The notes below the pieces were generated by a model, which did no database searches, was not told the origin of the DNA, and worked only from the letters and a program-made list of their open reading frames with translations. From Bacteroidales bacterium (GTDB lineage Bacteria > Bacteroidota > Bacteroidia > Bacteroidales > P3): DNA of 49,155 nucleotides. The stretch lies in assembly GCA_031260565.1 (NCBI GenBank), contig JAISLH010000111.1, positions 1 through 49,155 of the forward strand. Reading direction: 5' to 3'. Of this stretch, positions 26,261 through 34,324 are shown piece after piece (the first letter of the stretch is position 1; each line of letters opens with the position of its first letter). A program made the position numbers and the translations under genes.

Positions 26261-26638
26261 ATGGCAAGAATTGCAGGTATTGATTTACCAAAAAATAAAA
26301 GAGGCGTAATAGGGCTGACCTATGTATATGGTATTGGGAGAAGTCTTGCTTCAAAAATTTTGGCAAAGGCAAGCATAGATGAGAACAAAAAGGTAAGTGA
26401 TTGGACTGATGAAGAGCAAAATGCAATCCGGACAATTATAGGAGATGAATATAAAGTAGAGGGGGCTTTGCGATCTGAAGTTCAAATGAACATTAAGCGT
26501 TTGATGGATATCGGTTGTTACCGAGGCATTCGTCACCGTATAGGACTTCCGTTAAGAGGACAAAGCACAAAAAACAATGCCCGTACTCGTAAAGGTAAAA
26601 AGAAAACTGTTGCAAACAAGAAAAAGGCGACTAAATAA
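26261..26638 (+). CDS. rpsM: 30S ribosomal protein S13
   Basis: uS13 is a head protein that forms bridges to L5 and contacts P-site tRNA. It has 125 residues starting [21 protein letters not shown], with [11 protein letters not shown] (about 25-35) and the signature [28 protein letters not shown] near residue 86, then a basic tail. It opens the alpha-operon part of the run. A 79-nt gap with a 6-bp hairpin separates it from rpsK. Confidence 0.98.
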   Translation: MARIAGIDLPKNKRGVIGLTYVYGIGRSLASKILAKASIDENKKVSDWTDEEQNAIRTIIGDEYKVEGALRSEVQMNIKRLMDIGCYRGIRHRIGLPLRGQSTKNNARTRKGKKKTVANKKKATK

Positions 26639-26651
26639 TGAAAGGTGAGTG

Positions 26652-26683
26652 GAATGCGGATTATATTAGTTTTAGGAGCATTC
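26652..26683 (+). promoter_or_regulatory. Hairpin in the unusually long rpsM-rpsK gap
   Basis: GAATGC (26652-26657) and GCATTC (26678-26683) can form a 6-bp stem with a 20-nt loop, located in a 79-nt gap where most neighbouring gaps are under 30 nt. It has no T-run, so it is not a terminator. A role in translational control of rpsK-rpsD (for example by S4) is a guess from position only. Confidence 0.3.
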
Positions 26684-26717
26684 TATAATTATAAATAAAA
26701 AAAAGCAGGAACAAAGT

Positions 26718-27107
26718 ATGGCAAAAAGTTCTAAACCGACGAAAAAAAGAGTAGTAAAAGTTGAGCCAATGGGTAAGGCATTTATATTTGCTTCGTTCAA
26801 CAATTGTATAATTTCGTTGACGAACAATGCAGGACAGGTAATATCATGGTCGTCTGCAGGAAAAATGGGCTTTAGAGGCTCAAAGAAAAATACACCTTAC
26901 GCTTCTCAAATGGCGGCAGAAGATTGTGCTAAAACAGCATTTGATTATGGTTTGAGAAAGGTTAAAGTATTTGTTAAAGGACCTGGTGCAGGACGGGAAG
27001 CAGCTATCAGAGCAATCAATGCTTTGGGTATAGAGGTGTTGGAAATAACAGACGTCACACCATTACCACATAACGGGTGTCGTCCTCCAAAACGCAGACG
27101 TGTATAA
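26718..27107 (+). CDS. rpsK: 30S ribosomal protein S11
   Basis: uS11 sits on the 30S platform and contacts mRNA upstream of the P site. It has 129 residues with a basic N-terminus. Typical family stretches are [21 protein letters not shown] (about 25-45), [19 protein letters not shown] (about 77-95) and the C-terminal [16 protein letters not shown]. Complete, with normal length. It lies between rpsM and rpsD. Confidence 0.98.
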   Translation: MAKSSKPTKKRVVKVEPMGKAFIFASFNNCIISLTNNAGQVISWSSAGKMGFRGSKKNTPYASQMAAEDCAKTAFDYGLRKVKVFVKGPGAGREAAIRAINALGIEVLEITDVTPLPHNGCRPPKRRRV

Positions 27108-27131
27108 TTTTAACATTTAAAAGGAAAAAGT

Positions 27132-27737
27132 ATGGCAAGATATATTGGTCCAAAAAGCAAAATAGCAAGAAAGTTCAAAGAACCCATTTTCGGAGCAGAC
27201 AGAGCATTTGAGAAGAAAAACTACCCTCCGGGACAACATGGCGTTAATAAAAGACGTGGTGGTAAGCAATCAGAGTATGGAATACAGTTAATGGAAAAGC
27301 AAAAAGCCAAGTATACTTACGGCATATTGGAAAAACAATTCCGTAACATATTTGAGAAGGCTTCTCGCAAGGGTGGTATTACAGGTGAGGTATTGTTGCA
27401 GTTAATAGAATCGCGTTTGGATAATGTGGTCTATCGTTTGGGAATAGCAAAGACAAGAAGTCAAGCACGTCAGTTGGTTTCCCATCGTCATATCACTGTT
27501 AACGGTGATATAGTTAATATTCCATCCTATATGCTCAGAGCAGGGGACATAGTTTGCGTAAGAGAACGTTCAAAATCATTGGAGGTTGTTACTAATTCAG
27601 TGGCATCAAGAACTAACTATTCTTGGTTGGAGTGGAACGCAGATAAATTAGAAGGAAGGTTTTTAAATTATCCTGAACGCTCTGAAATACCTGAAAATAT
27701 TAAAGAGCAACTAATTGTTGAATTATATTCTAAATAA
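27132..27737 (+). CDS. rpsD: 30S ribosomal protein S4
   Basis: uS4 is a primary 16S rRNA-binding protein of the body and, in several bacteria, the repressor of the alpha operon. It has 201 residues: the N-terminal domain [14 protein letters not shown] without zinc cysteines, the NYPPGQHG motif (about 36-43), and the S4 RNA-binding domain [20 protein letters not shown] (about 97-116), then HRHITVNG. Standard. It is 9 bp before rpoA. Confidence 0.98.
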   Translation: MARYIGPKSKIARKFKEPIFGADRAFEKKNYPPGQHGVNKRRGGKQSEYGIQLMEKQKAKYTYGILEKQFRNIFEKASRKGGITGEVLLQLIESRLDNVVYRLGIAKTRSQARQLVSHRHITVNGDIVNIPSYMLRAGDIVCVRERSKSLEVVTNSVASRTNYSWLEWNADKLEGRFLNYPERSEIPENIKEQLIVELYSK

Positions 27738-27746
27738 TAAATAAGT

Positions 27747-28727
27747 ATGGCGATATTAGCGTTTCAACAACCTGAGAAGGTTATAATGATAGAGACTGGA
27801 GATTCACACGGATTGTTTGAGTTTCGCCCTCTTGAACCTGGTTACGGAATGACAATGGGCAACGCATTGCGTCGTATCTTGTTGTCTTCGTTGGAAGGGT
27901 TTGCAATAACATCTGTTAGAATAGAAGGAGTTAGTCACGAGTTTGATACAATAGAAGGAGTGATGGAAGATATGACAGAGATTATCCTTAACTTGAAGCA
28001 AATACGTTTCAAGCGTAAGATAATATCTGAAAATAGTGAAACTCTCAAATTTGCAATAAATGACAAGAAAGTCTTTAAGGCAGGTGATATAAACAAGCAT
28101 CTTAATGCCTTTCAGGTAATCAATACTGACTTGGAAATATGCCACATGGAGACTTCTGTTAAGTTAAATATTGAACTGACTGTTGAAAAGGGCAGGGGAT
28201 ATGTTCCATCAGATGAGAACAAGAAACCTAATGATGTGATTGGAACTCTTGCAATAGATTCCATCTATACACCTATTAAGAACGTTCAGTTTTCTGTTGA
28301 TAACTACCGTGTTGAGCAAAAAACAGATTATGAAAAGTTGGTGTTGGAGATAACTACTGACGGTTCAATCTCTCCAAAGAACGCTTTGAAAGATGCAGCA
28401 ACAATATTGATCAGTCACTTTATGTTGTTTTCAGATGATGATGCAATGTTTGTTAAGGCAGAAGAGCCTGTAGAAGATACAGATTTAGATGAAGAATCGT
28501 TGCATATGCGTCAGTTATTGCAGACAAAACTCAAAGAAATGGACTTGTCAGTTCGTGCTTTAAATTGCTTGAAGTCAGCAGATGTAGAGACGTTAGGTGA
28601 GCTTGTAGCATTCAACAAGAACGAATTATTAAGGTTCCGTAACTTTGGTAAAAAATCACTTACTGAGTTAGAGAGTCTTGTTAAGTCAAAGAATCTTGAA
28701 TTCGGAATGGATATTTCAAAATATTAA
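27747..28727 (+). CDS. rpoA: RNA polymerase alpha subunit
   Basis: The alpha subunit dimerises to start core RNA polymerase assembly, and its C-terminal domain contacts DNA and activators. It has 326 residues. The N-terminal assembly domain contains [21 protein letters not shown] (about 27-47), an acidic linker follows (about 235-255), and the C-terminal domain has [20 protein letters not shown] and [15 protein letters not shown]. Complete. It lies between rpsD and rplQ, the conserved order. Confidence 0.98.
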   Translation: MAILAFQQPEKVIMIETGDSHGLFEFRPLEPGYGMTMGNALRRILLSSLEGFAITSVRIEGVSHEFDTIEGVMEDMTEIILNLKQIRFKRKIISENSETLKFAINDKKVFKAGDINKHLNAFQVINTDLEICHMETSVKLNIELTVEKGRGYVPSDENKKPNDVIGTLAIDSIYTPIKNVQFSVDNYRVEQKTDYEKLVLEITTDGSISPKNALKDAATILISHFMLFSDDDAMFVKAEEPVEDTDLDEESLHMRQLLQTKLKEMDLSVRALNCLKSADVETLGELVAFNKNELLRFRNFGKKSLTELESLVKSKNLEFGMDISKY

Positions 28728-28747
28728 ATTAAAGAGAGGAGTAAGAA

Positions 28748-29344
28748 ATGAGACACGGTTGTAAAGTAAATAAACTATCAAGAACACACGCTCACAGAGC
28801 AGCAATGCTGTCAAATATGGCAACGTCATTGATTTTACACAAAAGAATAGAGACGACATTGGCGAAAGCTAAGGCGTTAAGAGTATATGTAGAGCCATTA
28901 ATCACCAAATCTAAGACCGACAATACGCATCAGAGGCGTGTCGTTTTCTCATATTTGCGTAGCAAAGAGGCTGTAACCGAGTTGTTCCGTGAAGTTTCAA
29001 CGAAGGTAGCTACCCGTAATGGCGGTTACACACGCATACTAAAGACTGGCAGAAGACTGGGTGACGGGTCGGAAATGGCTATGATGGAGTTGGTTGATTA
29101 CAATGAAAACTTGCTAAAAGACACAACTTCCAGCAAAGCAAAGGGAACTCGGCGTGGTAAAAAGCCCGCAACAGCAGCTAAAAATGAGGCAATCCCAACT
29201 GCAAAACCAGCAAAACAAGAGGACGTAGTTGAACAAACTGCAGACCAAACGACTGAAATTGTAGAGCAAGTTGAGGAAATTCCAACTGCTGAAACTGAGA
29301 CTTCGGAAACAGAAAACGAAGTTTCAGAACAACAAGAAAGCTAA
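28748..29344 (+). CDS. rplQ: 50S ribosomal protein L17 with acidic C-terminal extension
   Basis: bL17 surrounds part of 23S rRNA near the tunnel exit. The core (about residues 1-120) starts [20 protein letters not shown] and includes [21 protein letters not shown] (about 94-114). It is followed by about 75 residues of low complexity, first basic ([16 protein letters not shown]) and then rich in Glu, Thr, Val and Gln, which the E. coli protein lacks. Such tails are common in Bacteroidetes L17; their function is unknown. It is the last gene of the ribosomal run and is followed by a terminator. Confidence 0.96.
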   Translation: MRHGCKVNKLSRTHAHRAAMLSNMATSLILHKRIETTLAKAKALRVYVEPLITKSKTDNTHQRRVVFSYLRSKEAVTELFREVSTKVATRNGGYTRILKTGRRLGDGSEMAMMELVDYNENLLKDTTSSKAKGTRRGKKPATAAKNEAIPTAKPAKQEDVVEQTADQTTEIVEQVEEIPTAETETSETENEVSEQQES

Positions 29345-29372
29345 AATTGTAAAATAGTTTCATAATTTTCTG

Positions 29373-29404
29373 AGCCTCGATTCTCCTTGAAAAGAGGCTT
29401 TTTT
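29373..29404 (+). terminator. Rho-independent terminator of the ribosomal operon
   Basis: AGCCTC (29373-29378) pairs with GAGGCT (29394-29399), followed directly by a run of T. It lies 29 nt after the rplQ stop codon. Confidence 0.75.
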
Positions 29405-29444
29405 ATTGCCTGTAAGTTACTAAAACATCATTTTACTACTTGAG

Positions 29445-29594
29445 AAGTGCCGTTTCATATTGAAGAAATGGCACTTTTTTTATGCTAAAATGGCAATTTT
29501 TGCATATTAAAACGGCATTTTGGCGTAACGAAACATAATCTTAACATAAATGAAACCGCAATTTATTATATAATAAGTGGCGTTTTGTGAAAGT
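29445..29594. repeat. Degenerate palindromic repeats between rplQ and mgsA
   Basis: AAGTGCCGTTTC (29445-29456) pairs with GAAATGGCACTT (29465-29476), with one G-U wobble, and is followed by a T-run. It is followed by looser copies of the same word: AAAATGGCAATTTT, AAAACGGCATTTTGGCG, AATGAAACCGCAATTT and AAGTGGCGTTTTG. The last copy sits just before the mgsA promoter at 29600. This is a decayed cluster of the family found at 4084, 10415, 40007 and 43693. Confidence 0.65.
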
Positions 29595-29599
29595 TTTAG

Positions 29600-29607
29600 T
29601 ACCTTTG
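29600..29607 (+). promoter_or_regulatory. -7 promoter element of mgsA
   Basis: TACCTTTG followed by CAAAAC. It predicts a leader of about 135 nt, unusually long for this window, which is filled by A-rich repeats. Confidence 0.65.
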
Positions 29608-29616
29608 CAAAACAAA

Positions 29617-29750
29617 AATATGAAGAAATAAGACATAAAAGTTAAAGAAATAAGACATAAAAATTAAAGAAATAATACGCCAAATTAAAGAAGTAAGGCA
29701 TCAAAAACAAAGAAATAACATAATAAATTAAAGAAAAAACGCATAAAAGT
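29617..29750 (+). repeat. Degenerate ~22-bp tandem repeat in the mgsA leader
   Basis: Six imperfect units of 19-24 bp share the core TTAAAGAAATAAGACATAAA; the first two are nearly identical. The final unit runs into the mgsA start (ATAAAAGTATGAAAAAACAA), and the first begins ATGAAGAAATAAGACAT. The units therefore look like copies of the gene's own initiation region that have drifted. The stretch is almost all A, T and G on the sense strand and should be unstructured in RNA. Confidence 0.7.
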
Positions 29751-30197
29751 ATGAAAAAACAACTCACAATCGCACTTGTAGCACACGACAGACGCAAAAA
29801 TGATATGGTAAATTGGGCATTATCTCATAGCGAAATCCTGATTCAGCATAAATTAGTCTGCACTGGAACAACTGGAAGTCTTATACAACAGGCATTTAAG
29901 GACGCAGGAATTGAACAGGCAGAGCTGATTTGTATGCACTCAGGTCCTATGGGCGGAGACGCAGAGATTGCTGCGATGGTGGTAAGAAAGGAAATTAACC
30001 TCGCTATTTTCTTGATTGACGACCTCAATCCGCAGCCTCATGAAGCTGATATTCAGATGTTACTGCGGCAATGCAGGGTTCATAATGTGCCAATAGCCTG
30101 TAACCAATTCAGTGCAGACCTGATGATAACGAGCGAACTTTGGGATAACGATAGTTATGTGCCGAAAATACCTCAGTATAAAGACTTTATAAGATAA
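29751..30197 (+). CDS. mgsA: Methylglyoxal synthase
   Basis: Converts dihydroxyacetone phosphate to methylglyoxal and phosphate, an overflow bypass of lower glycolysis in the cytoplasm. It has 148 residues with the phosphate-binding TGTTG (about 38-42), the catalytic Asp in SGPMGGD (Asp 70), and the DDLNPQPHEAD segment with His 97 and Asp 100. The N-terminal ALVAHDRRKNDM (His 12, Asp 13) is also typical. It is monocistronic with a long A-rich leader and a strong terminator. Methylglyoxal is toxic, so tight control through the leader would make sense, but no mechanism can be read from sequence. Confidence 0.95.
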   Translation: MKKQLTIALVAHDRRKNDMVNWALSHSEILIQHKLVCTGTTGSLIQQAFKDAGIEQAELICMHSGPMGGDAEIAAMVVRKEINLAIFLIDDLNPQPHEADIQMLLRQCRVHNVPIACNQFSADLMITSELWDNDSYVPKIPQYKDFIR

Positions 30198-30249
30198 CAA
30201 AACGCCAAATCAAAACAAATAGAGTAGGGGAGTTCAACAATAAATTCAC

Positions 30250-30650
30250 CACTTTTTGACTTAAAAGTTACTGATTTGTTGCAAAAAGTTGCTGATATTA
30301 TACAAAATATCAGCAACTTTTTTTGTTATATCACTGACTTATTCTAAAAAATAGCTCTTTCATCAACAAAAAGTCAGCGTTTTGGAAGAGCAAAATGACT
30401 GTTTTGTTAAAAAAAGTCAGTGATTTGGCAATAAAAAGTCAGTGAGTTGGCAGTGAAAAGTCAGTGAGTTAGAACTGATAACTCACTGACTTAATAATTA
30501 AAATGTACTGACTTTTTATTTTAAAACAACTGTTTCACAAAATTAAAACAGTTAAAACACTTTTTCAAATGAGCTCATTTTTGATGCCAAGTCAGTGAAA
30601 AAACAAAAAAAGTCAGCAACTTTTTATATCAAGTTACTGACTTTTTAATC
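30250..30650. repeat. Cluster of AAAAAGTCAGTGA-type repeats and hairpins
   Basis: About a dozen full or partial copies of the word AAGTCAGTGA or its complement TCACTGACTT fill this stretch. Three copies at 30411, 30433 and 30455 are direct repeats with a 22-bp period. Inverted copies form hairpins: 30283-30299 with 30306-30322 (17 bp), 30460-30470 with 30480-30490 (11 bp), and 30607-30616 with 30637-30646 (10 bp). No gene lies between 30198 and 30817. The word is unrelated to the GGCGTTTC family. Confidence 0.8.
30283..30324 (+). terminator. Terminator of mgsA
   Basis: The perfect 17-bp stem AAAAAGTTGCTGATATT / AATATCAGCAACTTTTT with a 6-nt loop is followed by T. It lies about 85 nt after the mgsA stop and is also the first member of the repeat cluster. 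Confidence 0.7.
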
Positions 30651-30734
30651 AAAAGTAAGGATTCTAATGTTGCAAAATTTTGTTTTTTTTTTTTAAGTAA
30701 ATGATTTTGAAACGGGTATCCTTACTATTTTTAT

Positions 30735-30819
30735 AAAAAATTAGGGATTAGCAATCAATCAACTAATAAAAAAACATGCATTATGAAAACAAGTTTTAAC
30801 ACTAATCCCCTAATTTTTT
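30735..30819 (-). terminator. Long-loop inverted repeat at the end of the HU-like gene
   Basis: AAAAAATTAGGGATTAG (30735-30751) pairs with CTAATCCCCTAATTTTTT (30802-30819) with one bulged C. The 50-nt loop is large for a simple terminator. On the minus strand it starts at the HU-like stop codon and ends in a T-run, so termination is plausible. Confidence 0.45.
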
Positions 30820-31384
30820 ATTTTTTTGCGGCTTTTTTGATGTTAGTTTCTGCAGATTCTATGTCTTTTTCTGCTGCTTTCAACTCATTTTCTGCCGCTT
30901 CAATCTCTGCCGCCTTCTCTTTTGTGATGAGAGTTTCGCCTTTTTGCAGTTCTACATTATAGGATTGCAAGCCGGTAATGTCCAAGTTTTTCTCCTTAAA
31001 TGTTGCCATTTTCAACATTTGCTTCATATCTTTTGACGGACGGAAAAGAATGTATGCACTTTTTATAGTAGATGCATCTACTTGAGCAAGAGTTGTTTTT
31101 GCTGTTGCGTGGATTGCGGGGCTCAAAATCCCTAAATCTCCAATCCTAACACTATGACCTGATGCTAAATATTCAGCACAAACATCTGTCAATGTGGTTA
31201 AACAACTCAACACATCTCCACGTGATAGTGAAGTTTCTGTCGTTATTCTATCGCAAAGTTGCCGAGTTTCGATTGTTTCTCCGCGAAATATCTTTGCTAA
31301 ATAGCGAGTTCCGGGACTTGACCCTACGTGAATGTTCCTCATAACCTTCACGTAACTGATAATTAAGTTCAAAAAAGGTGTCAT
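30818..31384 (-). CDS. HU-like DNA-binding protein with C-terminal extension
   Basis: A 188-residue protein of the Bacteroidetes HU-like family. The N-terminal 110 or so residues resemble an HU/IHF fold: RYLAKIFRGETIETRQLCDRI, a helical pair LSRGDVLSCLTTLTDVCAEYL, and the beta-arm region SVRIGDLGILSPAI. The C-terminal part is extended and ends in a highly charged, Ala/Glu/Lys-rich helix (about 155-188) that is probably disordered or coiled. It is likely a nucleoid-associated protein; its target and role are unknown. It has its own promoter and a long leader with an 8-bp palindrome. Confidence 0.8.
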   Translation of the reverse strand: MTPFLNLIISYVKVMRNIHVGSSPGTRYLAKIFRGETIETRQLCDRITTETSLSRGDVLSCLTTLTDVCAEYLASGHSVRIGDLGILSPAIHATAKTTLAQVDASTIKSAYILFRPSKDMKQMLKMATFKEKNLDITGLQSYNVELQKGETLITKEKAAEIEAAENELKAAEKDIESAETNIKKAAKK

Positions 31385-31431
31385 AACTAAATGATTTTTT
31401 TTTGGTTTTTACTAATATTTTGTTAATGTTT

Positions 31432-31468
31432 TAAAGACATTTTGTCTTTATTTCGGGGTGCAAAATTA
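31432..31468 (-). promoter_or_regulatory. Promoter and palindrome upstream of the HU-like gene
   Basis: The minus strand reads TAATTTTG at 31461-31468, a -7 match, followed by a leader of about 70 nt. The leader contains a perfect 8-bp inverted repeat, TAAAGACA (31432-31439) with TGTCTTTA (31443-31450), 3-nt loop. This could be a hairpin in the RNA or an operator near the transcription start. Confidence 0.5.
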
Positions 31469-31627
31469 CAAAAATTTTGAATACCCACAAACTTTTCGCC
31501 AACTTTTTTAGTTTTTTACTAACACTTTTGATTTTTTTTAACCACTTTATTATAGATTTTTCTCAATTTTCTTATAGTTTTTATTCATTTTACAAGATGT
31601 TTTTCTTTGTTTTATCGTTTTTTTTAG

Positions 31628-31635
31628 TACATTTG
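31628..31635 (+). promoter_or_regulatory. -7 promoter element of the acyltransferase gene
   Basis: TACATTTG, 21 nt before ATG 31657. Confidence 0.6.
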
Positions 31636-31656
31636 CCGCTCAAAAATATATAAAAA

Positions 31657-32235
31657 ATGGATTATTTTTATCACGAATCGGCTGTCATTGAGCCGAATTG
31701 TAAGATTGGAAATGGCACTAAAATATGGCATTTTTCCCATATTATGAGCGGTTGCACAATAGGTGACGGCTGCAATATTGGTCAAAATGTTGTTATTTCT
31801 CCCCAAGTTGTGCTCGGTAAAAACGTGAAAATTCAAAACAATGTCTCCGTTTATACAGGAGTAATTTGCGAAGATGACGTCTTTTTAGGACCATCCTGTG
31901 TCTTTACGAACGTCATTAACCCTCGTGCAGCAGTCAATCGGAAGGCAGAATACGCCAAAACTTTGGTCAAAAAAGGCGTTTCAATAGGTGCAAACGCCAC
32001 TATTGTATGCGGAATTACAATAGGTAAGTTCGCTATGATAGGAGCTGGAGCTGTTGTAACAAAGGATGTTAAGGATTATGCTTTGGTTGTTGGCAATCCG
32101 GGCAGGGAAGTAGGTTGGATAAGTGAGTATGGCGATAAGTTAGACTTTGGAAATCAGGACGGAAATGTAGTAACCTGTCCTCACACAGGTCAAAAGTATT
32201 TGTTTTCAAACGGTAAAGTTTTACGGGTTAAGTAG
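31657..32235 (+). CDS. Left-handed beta-helix N-acyltransferase (WbpD/WlbB-like)
   Basis: A 192-residue hexapeptide-repeat transferase. The repeats run from about residue 5 to 145 (for example IGNGTKIWHFSHIMSGCTIG and IGDGCNIGQNVVIS). The segment FTNVINPRAAVNRKAEYAKTLVKKG is like UDP-2-acetamido-3-amino-glucuronate N-acetyltransferases, which use acetyl-CoA to build rare sugars for surface polysaccharide. The C-terminal VTCPHTGQKYLFSNGKVLRVK is also typical of that group. The exact sugar substrate is inference. No other polysaccharide genes flank it. It is monocistronic, and its last 15 bp overlap the end of uvrB on the other strand. Confidence 0.85.
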   Translation: MDYFYHESAVIEPNCKIGNGTKIWHFSHIMSGCTIGDGCNIGQNVVISPQVVLGKNVKIQNNVSVYTGVICEDDVFLGPSCVFTNVINPRAAVNRKAEYAKTLVKKGVSIGANATIVCGITIGKFAMIGAGAVVTKDVKDYALVVGNPGREVGWISEYGDKLDFGNQDGNVVTCPHTGQKYLFSNGKVLRVK

Positions 32236-34218
32236 TGATTTCATAGCCGCAATTTCGTCTCTATATTTGGCGGCAGAAAGAAAATCAAAGTCTTTAACGG
32301 CGTTTTGCATCATTGTTTCAAGATTTTTTATCTCCTTTTTCAGGTCTTTTTGGCTGAGAGTCAGGCGATATTTTGTCATATTCTCTGATTTTAATGCTGC
32401 TTTTGCTTTGCTTGCGTCTTCTTTATGACTGATTATCAGGTTGGAAATCTCTCTTTTAATCTGCACAGGCGTTATATTGTGAGTCTTATTGTAGTCAATT
32501 TGTATGCTGCGATGGCGATTATTGACATCAATAGCCCTTTGCATTGAGCCTGTAATCCTGTCTCCGTAAAGAATAGCCTTTGAGTTAGTATTGCGAGCTG
32601 CCCGTCCTATGGTTTGAATAATGGCTCTGTCGGAACGGAGAAATCCCTCTTTATCAGCGTCAAGTATTGCAACTAACGACACTTCTGGGATGTCTAAACC
32701 CTCACGAAGCAAATTAACACCAACTAAAACATCAAACAATCCGAGTCGCAAGTCTCTGATTATTTCTACTCTGTCAATGGTTTCCACGCCGGAATGAATG
32801 TATTTGTTACGGATACTCAGCTTTGTAAGATATGCAGACAGCTCTTCTGCCATACGTTTTGTAAGAGTTGTAACTAAAACTCTTTCATTTCGCTGCACTA
32901 CAACATTGATTTGCTCCAATAAATCATCAACTTGATTGACCGCAGGCTTCACTTCCACAACCGGATCTAAAAGACCTGTCGGACGGATTAGCTGTTCTAC
33001 CACCACTCCTTCAGCCTCTTGCAACTCAAAATCTGCAGGAGTAGCACTGACATAAACCGATTGCTTGGTCATTTTTTCAAACTCTTCAAACCGCAAAGGT
33101 CTGTTATCATGAGCGGCAGGAAGGCGAAATCCATACTCAATAAGAGGGACTTTGCGACTGTGATCTCCTCCATACATAGCGTGAATTTGGGGTATTGTAA
33201 CATGACTTTCGTCAATAACCATCAGGAAATCTGGCGGAAAATAATCCAAAAGACAAAAAGGTCGCTGTCCTTCTTTCCTCTTATCGAAGTAGCGAGAGTA
33301 GTTTTCAATACCGCTACAATAGCCAAGTTCCTGTATCATTTCTATGTCATTTGACACCCTATCCTCCAATCTTTTAGCCTCAAGTTCCCGTCCCTGATCT
33401 CTAAACCATTCTGCCCGAATGAACATATCTTGTTGTATCTCTCTCAAAGCTTGATGTATGGTGTTTTTATTGGTGAGAAAATTTCCTGCAGGATAGATAA
33501 CCAACTCAGATTGTGGCTCTATTGTCTGTCCAGTCAAAGGGTTGATGATGTATAACGCCTCTATTTCATCGTCAAACAGGGATATTCGGTATGCAGATTC
33601 AGAGTATGCTGGAAAAATATCAATGTTTTCGCCCCTCACTCTGAACTTTCCGCGAGTGAAATCCACTTCATTTCGGGCGTAAAGGCTGTCATTTAGCTGT
33701 AACATAAAGGCGTTTCGCTCCAACTTTTGTCCCACTTTTAGTCTGATAGTTCCCTGTTCAAAGTCTTCCGGATTGCCAATTCCGTACAGGCAAGAGACAG
33801 AACTGACTACTATTACGTCTCTTCTGCCGGACAATAACGCTGATGTAGTGCTAAGCCTTAGGCGTTCCAAATCGTCATTGAGGCTTAAATCCTTTTCAAT
33901 GTAAGTGTTTGTCTGCACAATATACGCCTCCGGTTGGAAGTAATCATAGTAAGAAACGAAATATTCAACGGCATTATCAGGGAAGAAAGTCTTAAATTCG
34001 CTGTAAAGTTGTGCCGCAAGCGTTTTGTTATGACTTAAAATAAGAGTCGGACGTTGCAGTTTTTCTATCACATTTGCAATGGTAAAAGTCTTGCCGGAGC
34101 CTGTTACACCTTGAAGAACCATTGCTTTTGAGCCGTCATTTAGCCCATTTACCAACTGATTTATGGCGTTAGGCTGGTCGCCTGTTGGTGAAAATGGGGA
34201 TTGAAGTTTGAATTCCAT
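32221..34218 (-). CDS. uvrB: Excinuclease ABC subunit B
   Basis: UvrB is the helicase-like damage-verification subunit of nucleotide excision repair. The 665 residues carry the Walker A motif GVTGSGKT, the damage-probing beta-hairpin YYDYFQPEAYI, the DESH box (VIDESHVTIPQ), late helicase motifs (GLDIPEVSLVAILDADKEG) and the C-terminal UVR domain (FLSAAKYRDEIAAM) that binds UvrC. I start at ATG 34218 (MEFKLQ): a longer in-frame ATG at 34245 overlaps the -7 promoter box and would add nine residues foreign to the family. The 3' end overlaps the acyltransferase gene by 15 bp. Confidence 0.97.
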   Translation of the reverse strand: MEFKLQSPFSPTGDQPNAINQLVNGLNDGSKAMVLQGVTGSGKTFTIANVIEKLQRPTLILSHNKTLAAQLYSEFKTFFPDNAVEYFVSYYDYFQPEAYIVQTNTYIEKDLSLNDDLERLRLSTTSALLSGRRDVIVVSSVSCLYGIGNPEDFEQGTIRLKVGQKLERNAFMLQLNDSLYARNEVDFTRGKFRVRGENIDIFPAYSESAYRISLFDDEIEALYIINPLTGQTIEPQSELVIYPAGNFLTNKNTIHQALREIQQDMFIRAEWFRDQGRELEAKRLEDRVSNDIEMIQELGYCSGIENYSRYFDKRKEGQRPFCLLDYFPPDFLMVIDESHVTIPQIHAMYGGDHSRKVPLIEYGFRLPAAHDNRPLRFEEFEKMTKQSVYVSATPADFELQEAEGVVVEQLIRPTGLLDPVVEVKPAVNQVDDLLEQINVVVQRNERVLVTTLTKRMAEELSAYLTKLSIRNKYIHSGVETIDRVEIIRDLRLGLFDVLVGVNLLREGLDIPEVSLVAILDADKEGFLRSDRAIIQTIGRAARNTNSKAILYGDRITGSMQRAIDVNNRHRSIQIDYNKTHNITPVQIKREISNLIISHKEDASKAKAALKSENMTKYRLTLSQKDLKKEIKNLETMMQNAVKDFDFLSAAKYRDEIAAMKSLLNP

Positions 34219-34234
34219 ACGATTTTTCTTTTGG

Positions 34235-34242
34235 CAAAAGTA
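34235..34242 (-). promoter_or_regulatory. -7 promoter element of uvrB
   Basis: The minus strand reads TACTTTTG, 16 nt before ATG 34218. It overlaps the first codons of the longer possible reading frame, which decides the start. No LexA-like site was recognised. Confidence 0.6.
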
Positions 34243-34294
34243 CATAAATATTAGGTTTCGTTGTGTGATAACGGCGTATTGAGAAGATTTTTAT

Positions 34295-34302
34295 TACTTT
34301 TG
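34295..34302 (+). promoter_or_regulatory. -7 promoter element of ispG
   Basis: TACTTTTG followed by CAACC, 22 nt before ATG 34325. It is divergent from the uvrB promoter, about 53 bp away. Confidence 0.6.
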
Positions 34303-34324
34303 CAACCGATAAATCTCTGTTTTT

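Noticed and set aside
34219-34245. Nine-residue N-terminal extension of UvrB
   Set aside because: The extension overlaps the TACTTTTG promoter box and is not part of the family; the alignment begins at MEFKLQ.
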